Shown piece after piece: positions 18,040 through 27,712 of a stretch of DNA of 64,000 bases. The notes below the pieces were generated by a model, which was given only the letters and a program-made list of their open reading frames with translations, did no database searches and had not been told where the DNA came from. Both the position numbers and the translations under genes were made by a program. The first letter of the stretch is position 1. Each line of letters starts with the position of its first letter. Source of the stretch: Acinetobacter calcoaceticus DSM 30006 = CIP 81.8 (GTDB lineage Bacteria > Pseudomonadota > Gammaproteobacteria > Pseudomonadales > Moraxellaceae); contig NZ_KB849780.1 of NCBI RefSeq assembly GCF_000368965.1, positions 370,135-434,134 on the forward strand, read 5' to 3'.

Positions 18040-19035
18040 TTAGAAACGACTATTCCATAACGCTTTTGCTTTCAGCATTGCCTCTTCAAAACTAGTAACA
18101 ACTCCCATGGTATATAACGCGATTCCGATGGTTTCTGTTACTGCCATTTCACCGTATTCATGGTGCTGCTGACCTAACCATACTGCTTTAAAAGTTGCTA
18201 AATCTAACTCTTCTTCAGTTGGACTACGTTCAGGTGTGAGCTTTGGTAACTCATGTTCATAGAGTTCACCATTTTTAATACCACAAATGAGTGTTTTTGC
18301 ATCTGGATTTCGCTCAAATTCACCGCCTTCACCCTTAATGACTGCACTATTTTGATAGCCTAAGCGCAGTGCACTATGTTGATGGGAAGTTCTATAAGCT
18401 GGATGGAATATAGCTTGTAAGGTGGCTTTTGCATTAAAAGGATTTATTAAGCGGGCTAAAGTATGAATAGGCGAGCGCAATCCCATCACATTTCTTAAAG
18501 AAATCAGTTCACTTAAAACAGGTGAAATCACGTCTAAAGGTAAGTAGGCAAAATTTTGCTCTGCTAATTGTGTACGCACTTCTTGTTCAGAATGACAAAT
18601 TTGATAACCAAGATATTCTAAAACCTGCTCGGTATAGACGCGGTTAAGCGTGTGGCCTGAAGCACCGTGCATAACAATTTTATAACCGTGTTGAGCAAGG
18701 GTGAGGGCCGCTAACAAGAACCAAGGATAATGTTTACGTTTACCTGCATAAGATGACCAGTCTAAATCAACTTCTAATGGCTGAAAATTAAGCTGGTCTC
18801 TAGTCGCTTGAACAAATCCTGCGAGTTCATCAATAGATTCTTCTTTAACCCGAAGCAGCATTAAAAAAGCGCCTAACTGCACATCAAGCACTTCACCTTT
18901 TAAAATCATGGTAAATGCCTGATACGCTTCTTCATAGCTTAAGGAACGTGAACCACTTTTTCCCTTACCTAAAATACGGACATATTGAGCGAAGGGGTGT
19001 TCAGCATCTTTATAGATATTACGTTTAGTATTCAT
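18040..19035 (-). CDS. ybiB: YbiB-like TrpD2 family DNA/RNA-binding protein
   Basis: A 331-residue protein with the fold of anthranilate phosphoribosyltransferase: an N-terminal helical domain (about 1-85) with the LSYEEAYQAFTMIL pattern, then the nucleoside-phosphorylase-like domain with MHGASGHTLNRVYTEQVLEYLG and VIKGEGGEFERNPD. The tryptophan enzyme's glycine-rich PRPP motif is altered, and no trp genes adjoin it. This fits the TrpD2 group, whose E. coli member YbiB binds nucleic acid and is LexA-linked. Genome annotations often call it a glycosyl transferase family protein. It should not be taken as the tryptophan biosynthetic enzyme. Confidence 0.78.
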   Translation of the reverse strand: MNTKRNIYKDAEHPFAQYVRILGKGKSGSRSLSYEEAYQAFTMILKGEVLDVQLGAFLMLLRVKEESIDELAGFVQATRDQLNFQPLEVDLDWSSYAGKRKHYPWFLLAALTLAQHGYKIVMHGASGHTLNRVYTEQVLEYLGYQICHSEQEVRTQLAEQNFAYLPLDVISPVLSELISLRNVMGLRSPIHTLARLINPFNAKATLQAIFHPAYRTSHQHSALRLGYQNSAVIKGEGGEFERNPDAKTLICGIKNGELYEHELPKLTPERSPTEEELDLATFKAVWLGQQHHEYGEMAVTETIGIALYTMGVVTSFEEAMLKAKALWNSRF

Positions 19036-19305
19036 CGTAGTTCAAAAACAATAAAAATGATGGGATGCAGGCAGCTCAAAATGAAATGTCCACAAGTATT
19101 TAATCAATATGACATAAAAAACTGTCGAAAAAATATCAAAAGTGTTTCTTATACTAAAGTCTTAGGGCCACATGAGTGTTTTTTGCACGTATTAGCCAGA
19201 AATTTAATCGAATCATTGTTTAATTCGAGTACACTTTCTCGTGCTTTTTTGAGCACTCATATCATAATTTTCTGTGATTCTCCTATATCTTCAGCTTTTT
19301 ATTGA

Positions 19306-19539
19306 AAAAGTAAGAGGTTATTTCTAACTACTCAAAGTAGTTAGGAACTTCAGGTATTCTCCTGTTTTAGAAAACAGCTTTTTTGTTTTCATTGAGGTAG
19401 TAGGAAGGTTTTTTGTTTACAAAGAACCGTTTCCCTTTTGCGGTGTTCATGTGAAAGGTTAGGGCTGTGTATTCGTAAAGAATAGACGTTTCATTTTGGT
19501 ATTTCCAACGGACTTGGAAATATAGATTGAAGTAAAGTT
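19306..19539 (+). promoter_or_regulatory. Hairpin-rich leader region upstream of dctA
   Basis: The 504 bp before dctA contain no convincing gene. Its second half holds three hairpins: a perfect 9-bp stem with a 3-nt loop (19324-19332 with 19336-19344), a terminator-like hairpin (19362-19377) followed by C plus a T-run, and a perfect 9-bp stem with 5-nt loop (19500-19508 with 19514-19522) ending 17 bp before the start codon. The arrangement suggests control in the 5' UTR, such as attenuation or RNA stability. The effector is unknown. Confidence 0.45.
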
Positions 19540-20898
19540 ATGGCTAAAAAACCGATTTATAAATCACTTTATTTTCAAGTGATTATTGCGATTATTGCGG
19601 GTATCTTGGTAGGGCATTTTTCCCCAAGCTCAACGCAAATTGTCAATGGTGTCGAACAGCATATTCCAGGTTTAGGTGAAAAACTCAAGCCATTAGGTGA
19701 TGCCTTTATTCGTTTGATCAAGATGATCATCGCTCCAGTTATTTTCTGTACCGTGGTGAGCGGTATTGCTGGCATGGAAAGCATGAAGTCAGTCGGAAAA
19801 ACTGGCGGCGTTGCGTTGTTATACTTTGAAGTTGTTTCAACAATTGCACTTCTAATTGGCCTTGTTGTAATTAACATCGCTAAACCGGGTGTAGGGATGA
19901 ATGTTGACCCTACTACTCTTGATACTTCGGGCATTCAAAAATACGTCAGTTCTGGTGAGTCACAATCTACCATTGATTTCTTAATGCACATCATCCCTGA
20001 TACGGTGGTTGGTGCATTTGCAAATGGTGAAATCTTACAAGTCCTTCTTTTTGCAATTCTCTTTGGTTTTGCTTTACATAAACTAGGTGATGCAGGACGT
20101 CCAGTTTTAAAATTTATTGATCAAGTTGCACATGTGTTCTTTAACATTGTGAACATGGTCATGAAACTGGCACCGATTGGCGCATTTGGCGCAATGGCAT
20201 TCACCATTGGTAAATATGGTGTTGGTTCACTCGTACAATTAGGGCAACTCATTATCTGCTTCTATATTACGTGTTTACTCTTTATCTTTTTGATCTTGGG
20301 TACAATCAGCCGTATTAGTGGATTTAGTATCCTCAAGATGATTCGCCTGATTCGTGAAGAGTTATTAATTGTACTTGGTACATCTTCTTCTGAATCTGTT
20401 TTGCCGCGTATGTTGCGTAAACTCGAAATTGCAGGTTGTGAAAAATCTGTAGTCGGTTTAGTTATTCCAACAGGTTATTCATTTAACCTTGATGGAACGT
20501 CAATCTATTTGACCATGGCTGCGATCTTTATTGCTCAGGCCACAAATACACAGCTTGATGTCCAGCATCAGATCACTTTGTTATTAGTACTCTTAATTTC
20601 ATCTAAGGGGGCGGCAGGTGTAACTGGCTCAGGTTTTATTGTTATGGCAGCAACTTTGTCTGCTGTTGGACATATTCCAGTTGCAGGCTTGGCATTAATC
20701 TTAGGTATTGACCGTTTCATGTCAGAAGCACGTGCTTTAACTAACCTTGTCGGTAACTCTTTAGCAACGATTGTGGTTGCTAAATGGGTGGGTGCTTTAG
20801 ATAAAGATAAGCTGAATGAAGCTTTAAACAATCCAGATGAAGTCGACAGAAAAATGATGGAGCAAAAAACTCCTCAAGTCGCTGAAGGTCTAGATTAA
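19540..20898 (+). CDS. dctA: C4-dicarboxylate:cation symporter
   Basis: A 452-residue membrane transporter of the DAACS family with eight membrane helices and two re-entrant loops. The serine-rich [13 protein letters not shown] motif near residue 285 and the [21 protein letters not shown] motif near 308-328 match E. coli DctA almost residue for residue. It takes up succinate, fumarate and malate with protons. AAGTAAAG lies just before the ATG. It follows a long structured leader and ends at a terminator. GltP-type glutamate transport is the alternative, but the motif spacing favours DctA. Confidence 0.88.
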   Translation: MAKKPIYKSLYFQVIIAIIAGILVGHFSPSSTQIVNGVEQHIPGLGEKLKPLGDAFIRLIKMIIAPVIFCTVVSGIAGMESMKSVGKTGGVALLYFEVVSTIALLIGLVVINIAKPGVGMNVDPTTLDTSGIQKYVSSGESQSTIDFLMHIIPDTVVGAFANGEILQVLLFAILFGFALHKLGDAGRPVLKFIDQVAHVFFNIVNMVMKLAPIGAFGAMAFTIGKYGVGSLVQLGQLIICFYITCLLFIFLILGTISRISGFSILKMIRLIREELLIVLGTSSSESVLPRMLRKLEIAGCEKSVVGLVIPTGYSFNLDGTSIYLTMAAIFIAQATNTQLDVQHQITLLLVLLISSKGAAGVTGSGFIVMAATLSAVGHIPVAGLALILGIDRFMSEARALTNLVGNSLATIVVAKWVGALDKDKLNEALNNPDEVDRKMMEQKTPQVAEGLD

Positions 20899-20915
20899 TT
20901 GGAATAAACCTATAT

Positions 20916-20943
20916 AAAAAAGGAAGCTATGGCTTCCTTTTTT
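20916..20943 (+). terminator. Rho-independent terminator of dctA
   Basis: A 6-bp GC-containing stem (20922-20927 with 20932-20937) extended by six A-T pairs, ending in T-run. Confidence 0.85.
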
Positions 20944-21061
20944 ATTGGCTGACTGAAAAGTACAGTTTTAATGAGCAGCTATGCCATGACAGTTGCTTGA
21001 AAAATGATTAGCATGCACAACAACGAGATTCGATAAAACAATAAAGCTGAAGGAAAATATT

Positions 21062-22207
21062 ATGTTGGCATACGATGCAGATTTAGAATTATTCCGTGAT
21101 AATTTTAAGCGTTTTATGGGTGAGCATATTGCACCACACTACGACCAATGGGAACGTGAAGGCATTATGCCTCGTTCTGTTTGGAACCAATTGGGCGAAA
21201 ATGGCTATTTATGTGTGGATGTCCCTGAAGAATACGGTGGTTATGGGGTTCCGACATACTATTCATTAATGTTAGTTGAAGAATCTGCACGTGCCGGTTT
21301 TTGTGCATTATCAACAGCCATTTCTTGCCACTCTGAAATTGCTGCACCCTATATTTTACACATCGGGACAGAAGAGCAAAAACAATACTGGTTACCGAAA
21401 ATGGTAACAGGTGAAGTCGTTGGTGCAATTGGTATGACTGAACCAGGAGCAGGTTCAGATTTACAATCAATGCGTACTAGCGCCATCTTGCAAGACGATC
21501 ATTATGTGTTAAATGGTTCAAAAACATTTATTTCAAATGGCCAACATGCCGATCTTGTTGTGCTCGCAGTAAAAACTGATCCTCAAGCCCGTGCTAAAGG
21601 CGTATCTTTATTATTAGCAGATACTCACTTAGAAGGCTTCAAAAAAGGCACAAACCTCGACAAAATCGGCCTGCATTCTCAAGACACATCTGAGCTGTTT
21701 TTTGACAATGTGAAAGTGCCTAAAAACCAGTTACTTGGTCAAGCTGGGCAAGGTTTTGCTTATTTAATGCAAGAATTACCACGTGAACGTACTGCAATTG
21801 CATCCACTGCAATTGGTGCAATCCGCGGTGCAATTGATTTGACAACGGCTTATGTAAAAGAACGCCAAGCATTTGGTCAACCCATTTCACAATTCCAAAA
21901 TACGCGTTTTGTTTTGGCGCAAGCGAAAATTGATGAACTTGCTACAGCGGCTTTTTATGAAAGAAATATTGCTCTATATCAAGAAGGTAAACTAGATGTA
22001 GAAACGGCTGCAGCATTGAAAAGTTTCAGTAGCGATATGCAAATGAAAGTTGCAGATAACTTGCTTCAGCTTTTTGGTGGTTATGGCTATATGACCGAAT
22101 ATCCAATTTCACGTTTCTTTGTAGATGCTCGTATTCAGCGTATTTACGGTGGTACAAATGAAATTATGAAAGAAATCGTAGCGCGTGGATTAATTGGCAA
22201 AGCCTAA
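21062..22207 (+). CDS. Acyl-CoA dehydrogenase
   Basis: A 381-residue FAD enzyme. It has the helical N-terminal domain, the IGMTEPGAGSDLQSMRT FAD/substrate motif near 122-140, and the RQAFGQPISQFQ motif near 270. The catalytic glutamate lies in RIYGGTNEI near residue 366. It should oxidise an acyl-CoA to the enoyl-CoA with electrons going to ETF. No other beta-oxidation gene is adjacent, so chain-length preference is open; the best guess is a short or branched-chain substrate. AAGGAAAATATT precedes the ATG. Confidence 0.88.
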   Translation: MLAYDADLELFRDNFKRFMGEHIAPHYDQWEREGIMPRSVWNQLGENGYLCVDVPEEYGGYGVPTYYSLMLVEESARAGFCALSTAISCHSEIAAPYILHIGTEEQKQYWLPKMVTGEVVGAIGMTEPGAGSDLQSMRTSAILQDDHYVLNGSKTFISNGQHADLVVLAVKTDPQARAKGVSLLLADTHLEGFKKGTNLDKIGLHSQDTSELFFDNVKVPKNQLLGQAGQGFAYLMQELPRERTAIASTAIGAIRGAIDLTTAYVKERQAFGQPISQFQNTRFVLAQAKIDELATAAFYERNIALYQEGKLDVETAAALKSFSSDMQMKVADNLLQLFGGYGYMTEYPISRFFVDARIQRIYGGTNEIMKEIVARGLIGKA

Positions 22208-22219
22208 TTAAGCAGAGTA

Positions 22220-22254
22220 AAAACAGCCTGTTCTAGAACAGGCTGTTTTGTTTT
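22220..22254. terminator. Bidirectional terminator
   Basis: A nearly perfect palindrome (22220-22249) with A-run and T-run at its ends separates the acyl-CoA dehydrogenase gene from the converging lipoprotein gene. Confidence 0.85.
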
Positions 22255-22257
22255 TAA

Positions 22258-22884
22258 CTATTTGGTCTTCTGTTGAATGACAGGGTAGTTTTGTTGTTTC
22301 GGTAATTGCTGTAATGCATGATTCATCTTTTTTAAAAACTCATCGGCTTCATCTTGACGAAATGAGTCTTCGGTGTATGCACTACGTTCTTGGATATTGA
22401 TACTACAACCTCTTATTTTCATATTTTTAGGATTAAATGACCAGTCATTTGGATCCTTTAAAGTAATGTCTAAATCACTTTCACAGCTTTTCCATAGACG
22501 TAAAAAATCATTTGATAACTCTGTTTTAAATCCTTGTGCAGGATAGACTGAAAATCCTTTCATTTCGGGATTATAAAACTGTATAAACATGTTTACTGGC
22601 ATTCCACCCCAAATGATTGCTGTATCAGTTGGTAAAGAGATGCCTGATAAATTTTTCTCTTTTAAAGCATGTGTTTGTTCAAATTTCTGCCTGAAATGTT
22701 GCGACTGGTAGGTCAGCTTGGTTTGGGGTGGGATTGGAATACCACGAACTTGATTGCTGGCAGTAGTTATATAGTACGGGGACGGATCAGTACCATTGCA
22801 TCCTGCAATTAGGGGACAGCCGCCACAAGCCGTTAGACTGACACTAATTAAACTCAGTAGACCTAAAACAATAATTTTATTCAT
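22258..22884 (-). CDS. Hypothetical lipoprotein
   Basis: A 208-residue protein with a lipoprotein signal (LTAC lipobox, Cys at about residue 20) followed by a Cys/Gly-rich stretch. The mature part is mixed alpha/beta with PIPPQTKLTYQSQHFRQKF and FIQFYNPEMKGF; I do not recognise the family. It ends with a basic tail. It lies upstream of nothing obvious and is separated by about 107 bp from the next minus-strand gene, so it is probably its own unit. Membrane-anchored, function unknown. Confidence 0.65.
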   Translation of the reverse strand: MNKIIVLGLLSLISVSLTACGGCPLIAGCNGTDPSPYYITTASNQVRGIPIPPQTKLTYQSQHFRQKFEQTHALKEKNLSGISLPTDTAIIWGGMPVNMFIQFYNPEMKGFSVYPAQGFKTELSNDFLRLWKSCESDLDITLKDPNDWSFNPKNMKIRGCSINIQERSAYTEDSFRQDEADEFLKKMNHALQQLPKQQNYPVIQQKTK

Positions 22885-22991
22885 TCTATTTTACTGTTGT
22901 TATGACATCTTCAGACAGTATAACTAATTCTCTCGATTAAGAGCTTTGTCTTTAAGAGGAGTGAATGCTCCTCTTAAAATTTAAGTGGGTT

Positions 22992-23936
22992 TTATTCAGT
23001 TGTTTGCTCTGTAGGCTCATCAAATAAAGATTTGCAGTTTTCTAAATTTTGGCATGCGGCAAACATAAGTGCTTTCGGCAAACTCGCATACAAATTGGTA
23101 ATATGTTGTTCAGCAGGATTGTAAAAATGCCAATAAACAAATTGGGCTGAGCGGCGGTTTTCCAAAGCTTTAAAGAAATCTTTCTCGTTAAAGTTATGAG
23201 CAGATTGAGTACGAGGTCCGCCTTGCTCATGGGTGCCGACTGTAGTCAAAAGCATAGGAGAATTAATTTGTTTTTGACTCTGCCAATAGGTTAATTTTTG
23301 AAATAGCATGCCTTGATCAAACCAGAGGGAAGGGCTGGCTGCGATGTAACGTTGAAATGCTTCAGGTTTTTGAAAAAATTGATAAAGCACAAATAACCCT
23401 CCAAATGAGTGGCCATAAATACTTTGCTGCTGGCTATTAATTGGAAACTGTTTTGCAATTTCAGGTTTGAGTTCGTTATTTAAAAATGCAATAAACTGAT
23501 CAGCACCACCATATTTATATTTACCTTGAGCCTGAAATTCAGCAGAAGGTTTAGGGGTGTAGTCATAAGCACGTTTTTGTACATCAAAAGTTTTTTGTTT
23601 AGGGTAACCGACCGCGACGATCATGAGCGGGTCTAGACCTAATTTTGTAGAACCTGCCCCAATAGATTGAGCAATATTGACTGCACTTGGAAAGGTTGCA
23701 TTTCCGTCTAATATATAAAGTACGGGATAACCATGTTGGGGTGGGGCAATGGGTGGTTTATAAATTTGAATAAGATAATCATGGCCTGTATTTTTAGAGT
23801 TAATTTGAAATTGTGCTTGATTGTTTTGAAAAACGATTTTTGATTGATTTTGTGTAGAAGTTTGAGCCAAAACAGAGCCACTTACTAATGAGCTCAAAAG
23901 AAAACTGCAAGATAAAAAGAAAAATGAGTTATGCAT
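22992..23936 (-). CDS. Iron-regulated periplasmic alpha/beta hydrolase, IroE/BesA-like esterase
   Basis: A 314-residue secreted esterase of the Fes/IroE class. A signal peptide (to about ALAQ, residue 25) is followed by YLIQIYKP, then YPVLYILDGNATF with the oxyanion region near 75-85, the nucleophile Ser in GHSFGG near residue 175, and AASPSLWF near 200. These enzymes cleave ester bonds of siderophores such as enterobactin trilactone. The ATG at 23936 gives the standard signal peptide; a TTG 9 bp upstream is in frame. A Fur box lies about 33 bp before the start. No siderophore cluster is nearby, so it may act on imported xenosiderophores. Confidence 0.82.
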   Translation of the reverse strand: MHNSFFFLSCSFLLSSLVSGSVLAQTSTQNQSKIVFQNNQAQFQINSKNTGHDYLIQIYKPPIAPPQHGYPVLYILDGNATFPSAVNIAQSIGAGSTKLGLDPLMIVAVGYPKQKTFDVQKRAYDYTPKPSAEFQAQGKYKYGGADQFIAFLNNELKPEIAKQFPINSQQQSIYGHSFGGLFVLYQFFQKPEAFQRYIAASPSLWFDQGMLFQKLTYWQSQKQINSPMLLTTVGTHEQGGPRTQSAHNFNEKDFFKALENRRSAQFVYWHFYNPAEQHITNLYASLPKALMFAACQNLENCKSLFDEPTEQTTE

Positions 23937-23968
23937 AATAAACAAGAATAAAATTTATTATGCAAATG

Positions 23969-23987
23969 ATAAATGAAAATCATTATC
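23969..23987. promoter_or_regulatory. Fur box upstream of the IroE-like esterase
   Basis: The site matches the 19-bp Fur consensus at 15 positions, with an intact AATCATTATC half. It is placed where Fur would cover the esterase promoter, predicting induction by iron limitation. Confidence 0.75.
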
Positions 23988-24121
23988 AAATAAAGCGATC
24001 TGAGGAATCCGATCAAGATGGTTTAATGAAAAAAGCCAATACAGCCATATTGCCTAACAAATCAAAGCAGACTATTGTTATACTCTCGTTTAAAAGATGA
24101 TTTTGCTGAGGCTGCATTCCA

Positions 24122-25231
24122 ATGATCAACGATGATCAAAACAAAACGACTTCTCTTAGTTTAGAACAAATTCGCGAAGATATTGATAGCGTGGATCAAC
24201 AGATTCAAGAATTATTAAATCGACGCGCAAGCCTTGCTGAAGCAGTTGCGAAAGCTAAATTTGCTTCCGAAGAGAATCCTTTGTTTTATCGTCCTGAACG
24301 TGAAGCACAAGTCTTACGTAAAGTCATGGAGCGCAATCAAGGTCCTTTGTCTGATGTAACCATGGCGCGTTTGTTCCGTGAAATTATGTCTGCTTGCCTT
24401 GCTTTAGAAGCGCCGCAAAGTATTGCATTTTTAGGGCCAGAAGGTACTTTTACTCAATCTGCTGTACTTAAGCATTTTGGTAAAGATGCGGTTGTACGCC
24501 CACTTCCAACAATTGATGAAGTCTTCCGTGAAGTAGAAGCAGGTAGTGCACATTACGGTGTAGTTCCAGTTGAAAACTCATCTGAAGGTGTTGTAAACCA
24601 TACTTTAGATTGCTTTAAAACATCGAATTTAAACGTGATTGGTGAAGTTGAATTACGTATTCATCATCAATTCCTTGTTTCTGAAAATACACGTAAAGAC
24701 AGTATTAAGCAGATTTATGCGCATCAACAAACTTTGGCTCAATGTCGCCAATGGTTAGATGCACATTATCCGGGTGTTGAGCGCGTTGCTTTAAACTCAA
24801 ATGCAGAAGCTGCACGTCGTATTCGTAATGAATGGCATTCGGCAGCGATTGCATCTGATATTGCAGCAGGCATGTATAACCTTGAAATCTTACATAGCAA
24901 TATTGAAGATAATCCGGAAAATACAACACGTTTCTTAGTGATCGGCCGTGAAAAAATTCCACAAAGTGGCAATGATAAAACCTCATTATTGATTTCAGCG
25001 CATGATCGTGCGGGTGCTTTATTAGAAATTTTAGCGCCATTTGCAAAACATAATATTAGCTTAACAAGTATTGAGACTCGTCCAGGATTACCTGAAAAGT
25101 GGGCATATGTATTCTTTATCGATTTAGAAGGTCATATCGAACAAGAGAATGTTGCTGCTGCGATTAATGATATTCGCCCAATGGTGAAAGAGATTCGTAT
25201 TTTAGGTTCTTATCCTGCTGCTGTTCTGTAA
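24122..25231 (+). CDS. pheA: Bifunctional chorismate mutase / prephenate dehydratase (P-protein)
   Basis: A 369-residue enzyme making phenylpyruvate from chorismate. The AroQ chorismate mutase domain covers about residues 10-95 (LEQIREDIDSVDQQIQELLNRR), prephenate dehydratase about 98-280 (FLGPEGTFTQSA, VPVENSSEGVV, NTTRFLVIG) and a phenylalanine-binding ACT domain about 288-365 with the ESRP-equivalent SIETRP. Feedback inhibition by phenylalanine is expected. It is followed after 107 bp by tyrA-aroA on the same strand, keeping three aromatic-pathway activities together. Confidence 0.95.
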   Translation: MINDDQNKTTSLSLEQIREDIDSVDQQIQELLNRRASLAEAVAKAKFASEENPLFYRPEREAQVLRKVMERNQGPLSDVTMARLFREIMSACLALEAPQSIAFLGPEGTFTQSAVLKHFGKDAVVRPLPTIDEVFREVEAGSAHYGVVPVENSSEGVVNHTLDCFKTSNLNVIGEVELRIHHQFLVSENTRKDSIKQIYAHQQTLAQCRQWLDAHYPGVERVALNSNAEAARRIRNEWHSAAIASDIAAGMYNLEILHSNIEDNPENTTRFLVIGREKIPQSGNDKTSLLISAHDRAGALLEILAPFAKHNISLTSIETRPGLPEKWAYVFFIDLEGHIEQENVAAAINDIRPMVKEIRILGSYPAAVL

Positions 25232-25338
25232 TCACTTATGTTGGAATAATGACATGCATTAAGATAAGCATGTCATTATGCTTAAAAACAAATTGCTCAA
25301 TGATTTAAATATCTTTGAGCAAAAGCAAAGTTGAAGTT

Positions 25339-27585
25339 ATGTCACAACCCCTATTTAAAAAAGTTGCATTTATTGGTTTAGGACTCATCGGGTCGAGTTT
25401 AGCTCGTGTTATTGTTGCAGAAAAGTTGGCGACAACTATTGTGGCATCTACACGCTCACAGAAAACTTTAGAAGATGCAAAATCACTTGGCTTAATACAC
25501 GAAGGATTTTCTGATCCAGTTGAAGCCGTGAAAGGGGCAGATTTAGTCGTTTTAGCCTTGCCAGTGCGTGCTACGCAAAAAGTGCTTGAGCAAATTAAAC
25601 CTTATTTGTCAGAAACCACAATTTTAACCGATGTGGGAAGTACAAAAGGTAATGTCGTTGATGCAGCAAAAGCTGTATTTGGTGAAGATTTACCAGAAGG
25701 TTTTGTGCCAGGGCATCCTATAGCGGGTAGTGAACATACAGGCGTTCACGCGGGCAAAGTTGACTTATTTGCAAATCATAAAGTGATTTTAACGCCGTTA
25801 CCAACAAGTGCAGAATGGGCTGTTGATAAACTGATTCAACTTTGGTCGGCAGCAAAAGCTGAAGTCATTTGTATGGATGTTGCCAAGCATGATGAAGTGC
25901 TGGCACATACGAGTCATCTACCACATTTAATGGCATTTAATCTGGTCGAGCAACTTGCGAATCGTGAAGATAATCTTGATATTTTCCGTTATGCAGCAGG
26001 TGGTTTTCGTGACTTTTCGCGAATTGCGGCTAGTGACCCCCAAATGTGGCATGACATTTTCTTTGCCAATAAAACAGCTATATTAAATGCTGTAGATGGC
26101 TTCGAAAAGCAGCTTACTGTACTTAGAAAATTGATTGAAAATGAAGACTCTCATGCATTAATGGGTTTGCTTGGCCATGCTCAGGCAGCCCGTCAGCATT
26201 TCAATCATATGTTAGCCAAAAAACCTTTAATGGAGAAAAATAAGGTGACACAGCAATTCAGTATCTTACCGGGAAATAAAACTTTTAAAGGTAAATTTAC
26301 CGTACCGGGTGACAAATCTGTGTCACATCGCTCCATTATGTTTGGTGCTATTGCCGAAGGCACGACTCATGTAACTGGCTTCCTTGAAGGTGAAGATGCA
26401 TTAGCAACTTTGCAAGCATTCCGTGATATGGGTGTAAGCATTGAAGGCCCTAAAAATGGTGAAGTGACCATTCACGGTGTAGGCATGCATGGTTTAAAAG
26501 CACCAGCAAGTGCATTGTATATGGGTAACTCTGGAACAAGTATGCGTTTGCTTTCAGGTATGTTATCTGCACAGAAATTTGATTCAGTCATGACAGGTGA
26601 TGCTTCACTTTCTAAACGTCCAATGGAGCGTATTGCTAAACCATTGCGTTTAATGGGGGCGCAAATTCAAACTACAGGTGAAAAAGGTACACCACCTGTA
26701 AGTATTACTGGTGCTCAGCAATTAAAAGGTATTCAATACGATTTACCTATGGCATCGGCTCAAGTGAAGTCTGGTATTTTACTTGCGGGCTTATGGGCTG
26801 AAGGCGAAACTTCGGTAACTGAACCAGAGCCAACTCGTGATCATACTGAACGCATGCTTCGTGCATTTGGTTATGATGTTAAGACTGAAGGCAACAAAAT
26901 TTCCCTTGTTGGTGGCGGTAAATTAGTGGGTACTGACATTCAAGTACCATCGGATATTTCATCTGCTGCTTTCTTTATGGTGGGTGCTGCAATTACTGAA
27001 GGCGCCGACGTTGTGCTTGAAGCGGTAGGGATTAACCCAACACGTACTGGTGTAATTGAAATTTTAAAACAGATGGGTGCTGACCTAACTGTTGAAAATG
27101 AGCGCATTGCTGGTGGTGAACCTATTGCTGATATTCATATTAAAGGCTCGCGTACACTTAAAGGCATTCATATGCCAGAAGACCAAGTGCCTTTAGCAAT
27201 TGATGAATTCCCAGCATTATTTATTGCAGCAGCTTGTGCAGAAGGACAGACCGTATTAACTGGCGCAGCAGAGCTTCGTGTGAAAGAGTCTGACCGCATT
27301 CAAGTGATGGCAGATGGCTTAAAAATCATGGGTATTGACTGCACACCAACTGAAGATGGCATCATTATTGAAGGTAAGGGTAAGTCTGGCGATTGGTCAC
27401 CAATTTTTACTGGCGGTGAAGTTGAATCACACCATGACCACCGTATTGCCATGAGCTTTAGTATGGCAGGCCTTCGTAATTCTGGTCCGATTACGATTCA
27501 GGGCACTGAAACAGTTGCGACAAGCTTCCCAACTTTTACTGAGTTGGCGAATCGTGCAGGCTTAACGATCGAAGTTAGCCAATAA
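25339..27585 (+). CDS. tyrA-aroA: Fused prephenate dehydrogenase / EPSP synthase
   Basis: A 748-residue fusion. Residues about 1-300 are a TyrA dehydrogenase (GLGLIGSSLAR nucleotide-binding motif, HPIAGSEHTG, GFRDFSRIA). Residues about 315-748 are 5-enolpyruvylshikimate-3-phosphate synthase. In the AroA half, PGDKSVSHR, GFLEGEDALAT and ELRVKESDRI are the class II pattern rather than the E. coli class I pattern; GNSGTSMRL retains the glycine found at the glyphosate-sensitive position. The ATG at 25339 is preferred to a TTG at 25315. The fusion is known from Acinetobacter and some Pseudomonas relatives. Both halves look intact. Confidence 0.94.
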   Translation: MSQPLFKKVAFIGLGLIGSSLARVIVAEKLATTIVASTRSQKTLEDAKSLGLIHEGFSDPVEAVKGADLVVLALPVRATQKVLEQIKPYLSETTILTDVGSTKGNVVDAAKAVFGEDLPEGFVPGHPIAGSEHTGVHAGKVDLFANHKVILTPLPTSAEWAVDKLIQLWSAAKAEVICMDVAKHDEVLAHTSHLPHLMAFNLVEQLANREDNLDIFRYAAGGFRDFSRIAASDPQMWHDIFFANKTAILNAVDGFEKQLTVLRKLIENEDSHALMGLLGHAQAARQHFNHMLAKKPLMEKNKVTQQFSILPGNKTFKGKFTVPGDKSVSHRSIMFGAIAEGTTHVTGFLEGEDALATLQAFRDMGVSIEGPKNGEVTIHGVGMHGLKAPASALYMGNSGTSMRLLSGMLSAQKFDSVMTGDASLSKRPMERIAKPLRLMGAQIQTTGEKGTPPVSITGAQQLKGIQYDLPMASAQVKSGILLAGLWAEGETSVTEPEPTRDHTERMLRAFGYDVKTEGNKISLVGGGKLVGTDIQVPSDISSAAFFMVGAAITEGADVVLEAVGINPTRTGVIEILKQMGADLTVENERIAGGEPIADIHIKGSRTLKGIHMPEDQVPLAIDEFPALFIAAACAEGQTVLTGAAELRVKESDRIQVMADGLKIMGIDCTPTEDGIIIEGKGKSGDWSPIFTGGEVESHHDHRIAMSFSMAGLRNSGPITIQGTETVATSFPTFTELANRAGLTIEVSQ

Positions 27586-27629
27586 CTTTTTACCTAACAC
27601 ATTTTATAATTGCTAACACAATAGCAACG

Positions 27630-27666
27630 GCAGCAGCGGGCTAAAGGCTTGGCTGCTGTTTGTTTA
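27630..27666 (+). terminator. Probable terminator of tyrA-aroA
   Basis: A 7-bp GC-rich stem (27631-27637 with 27652-27658) with a 14-nt loop, followed by a T-rich but interrupted tract. Confidence 0.6.
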
Positions 27667-27712
27667 TTGCTTATGCTAAGCGCAGATAATGATAATAGTG
27701 TTAGGACAAAGG

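Noticed and set aside
18040..19035. Anthranilate phosphoribosyltransferase (trpD)
   Set aside because: The PRPP-binding glycine motif is altered and no tryptophan genes adjoin it; it fits the YbiB/TrpD2 group.
18985..19305. A 106-codon plus-strand frame upstream of dctA
   Set aside because: It begins inside the YbiB gene on the opposite strand, lacks a ribosome-binding site and has no protein-like pattern.
27685..27703. Possible Fur box before the 127-aa hypothetical gene
   Set aside because: Only the left half (GATAATGATAAT) fits; the right half has five mismatches. It also overlaps the likely leader too near the start codon.
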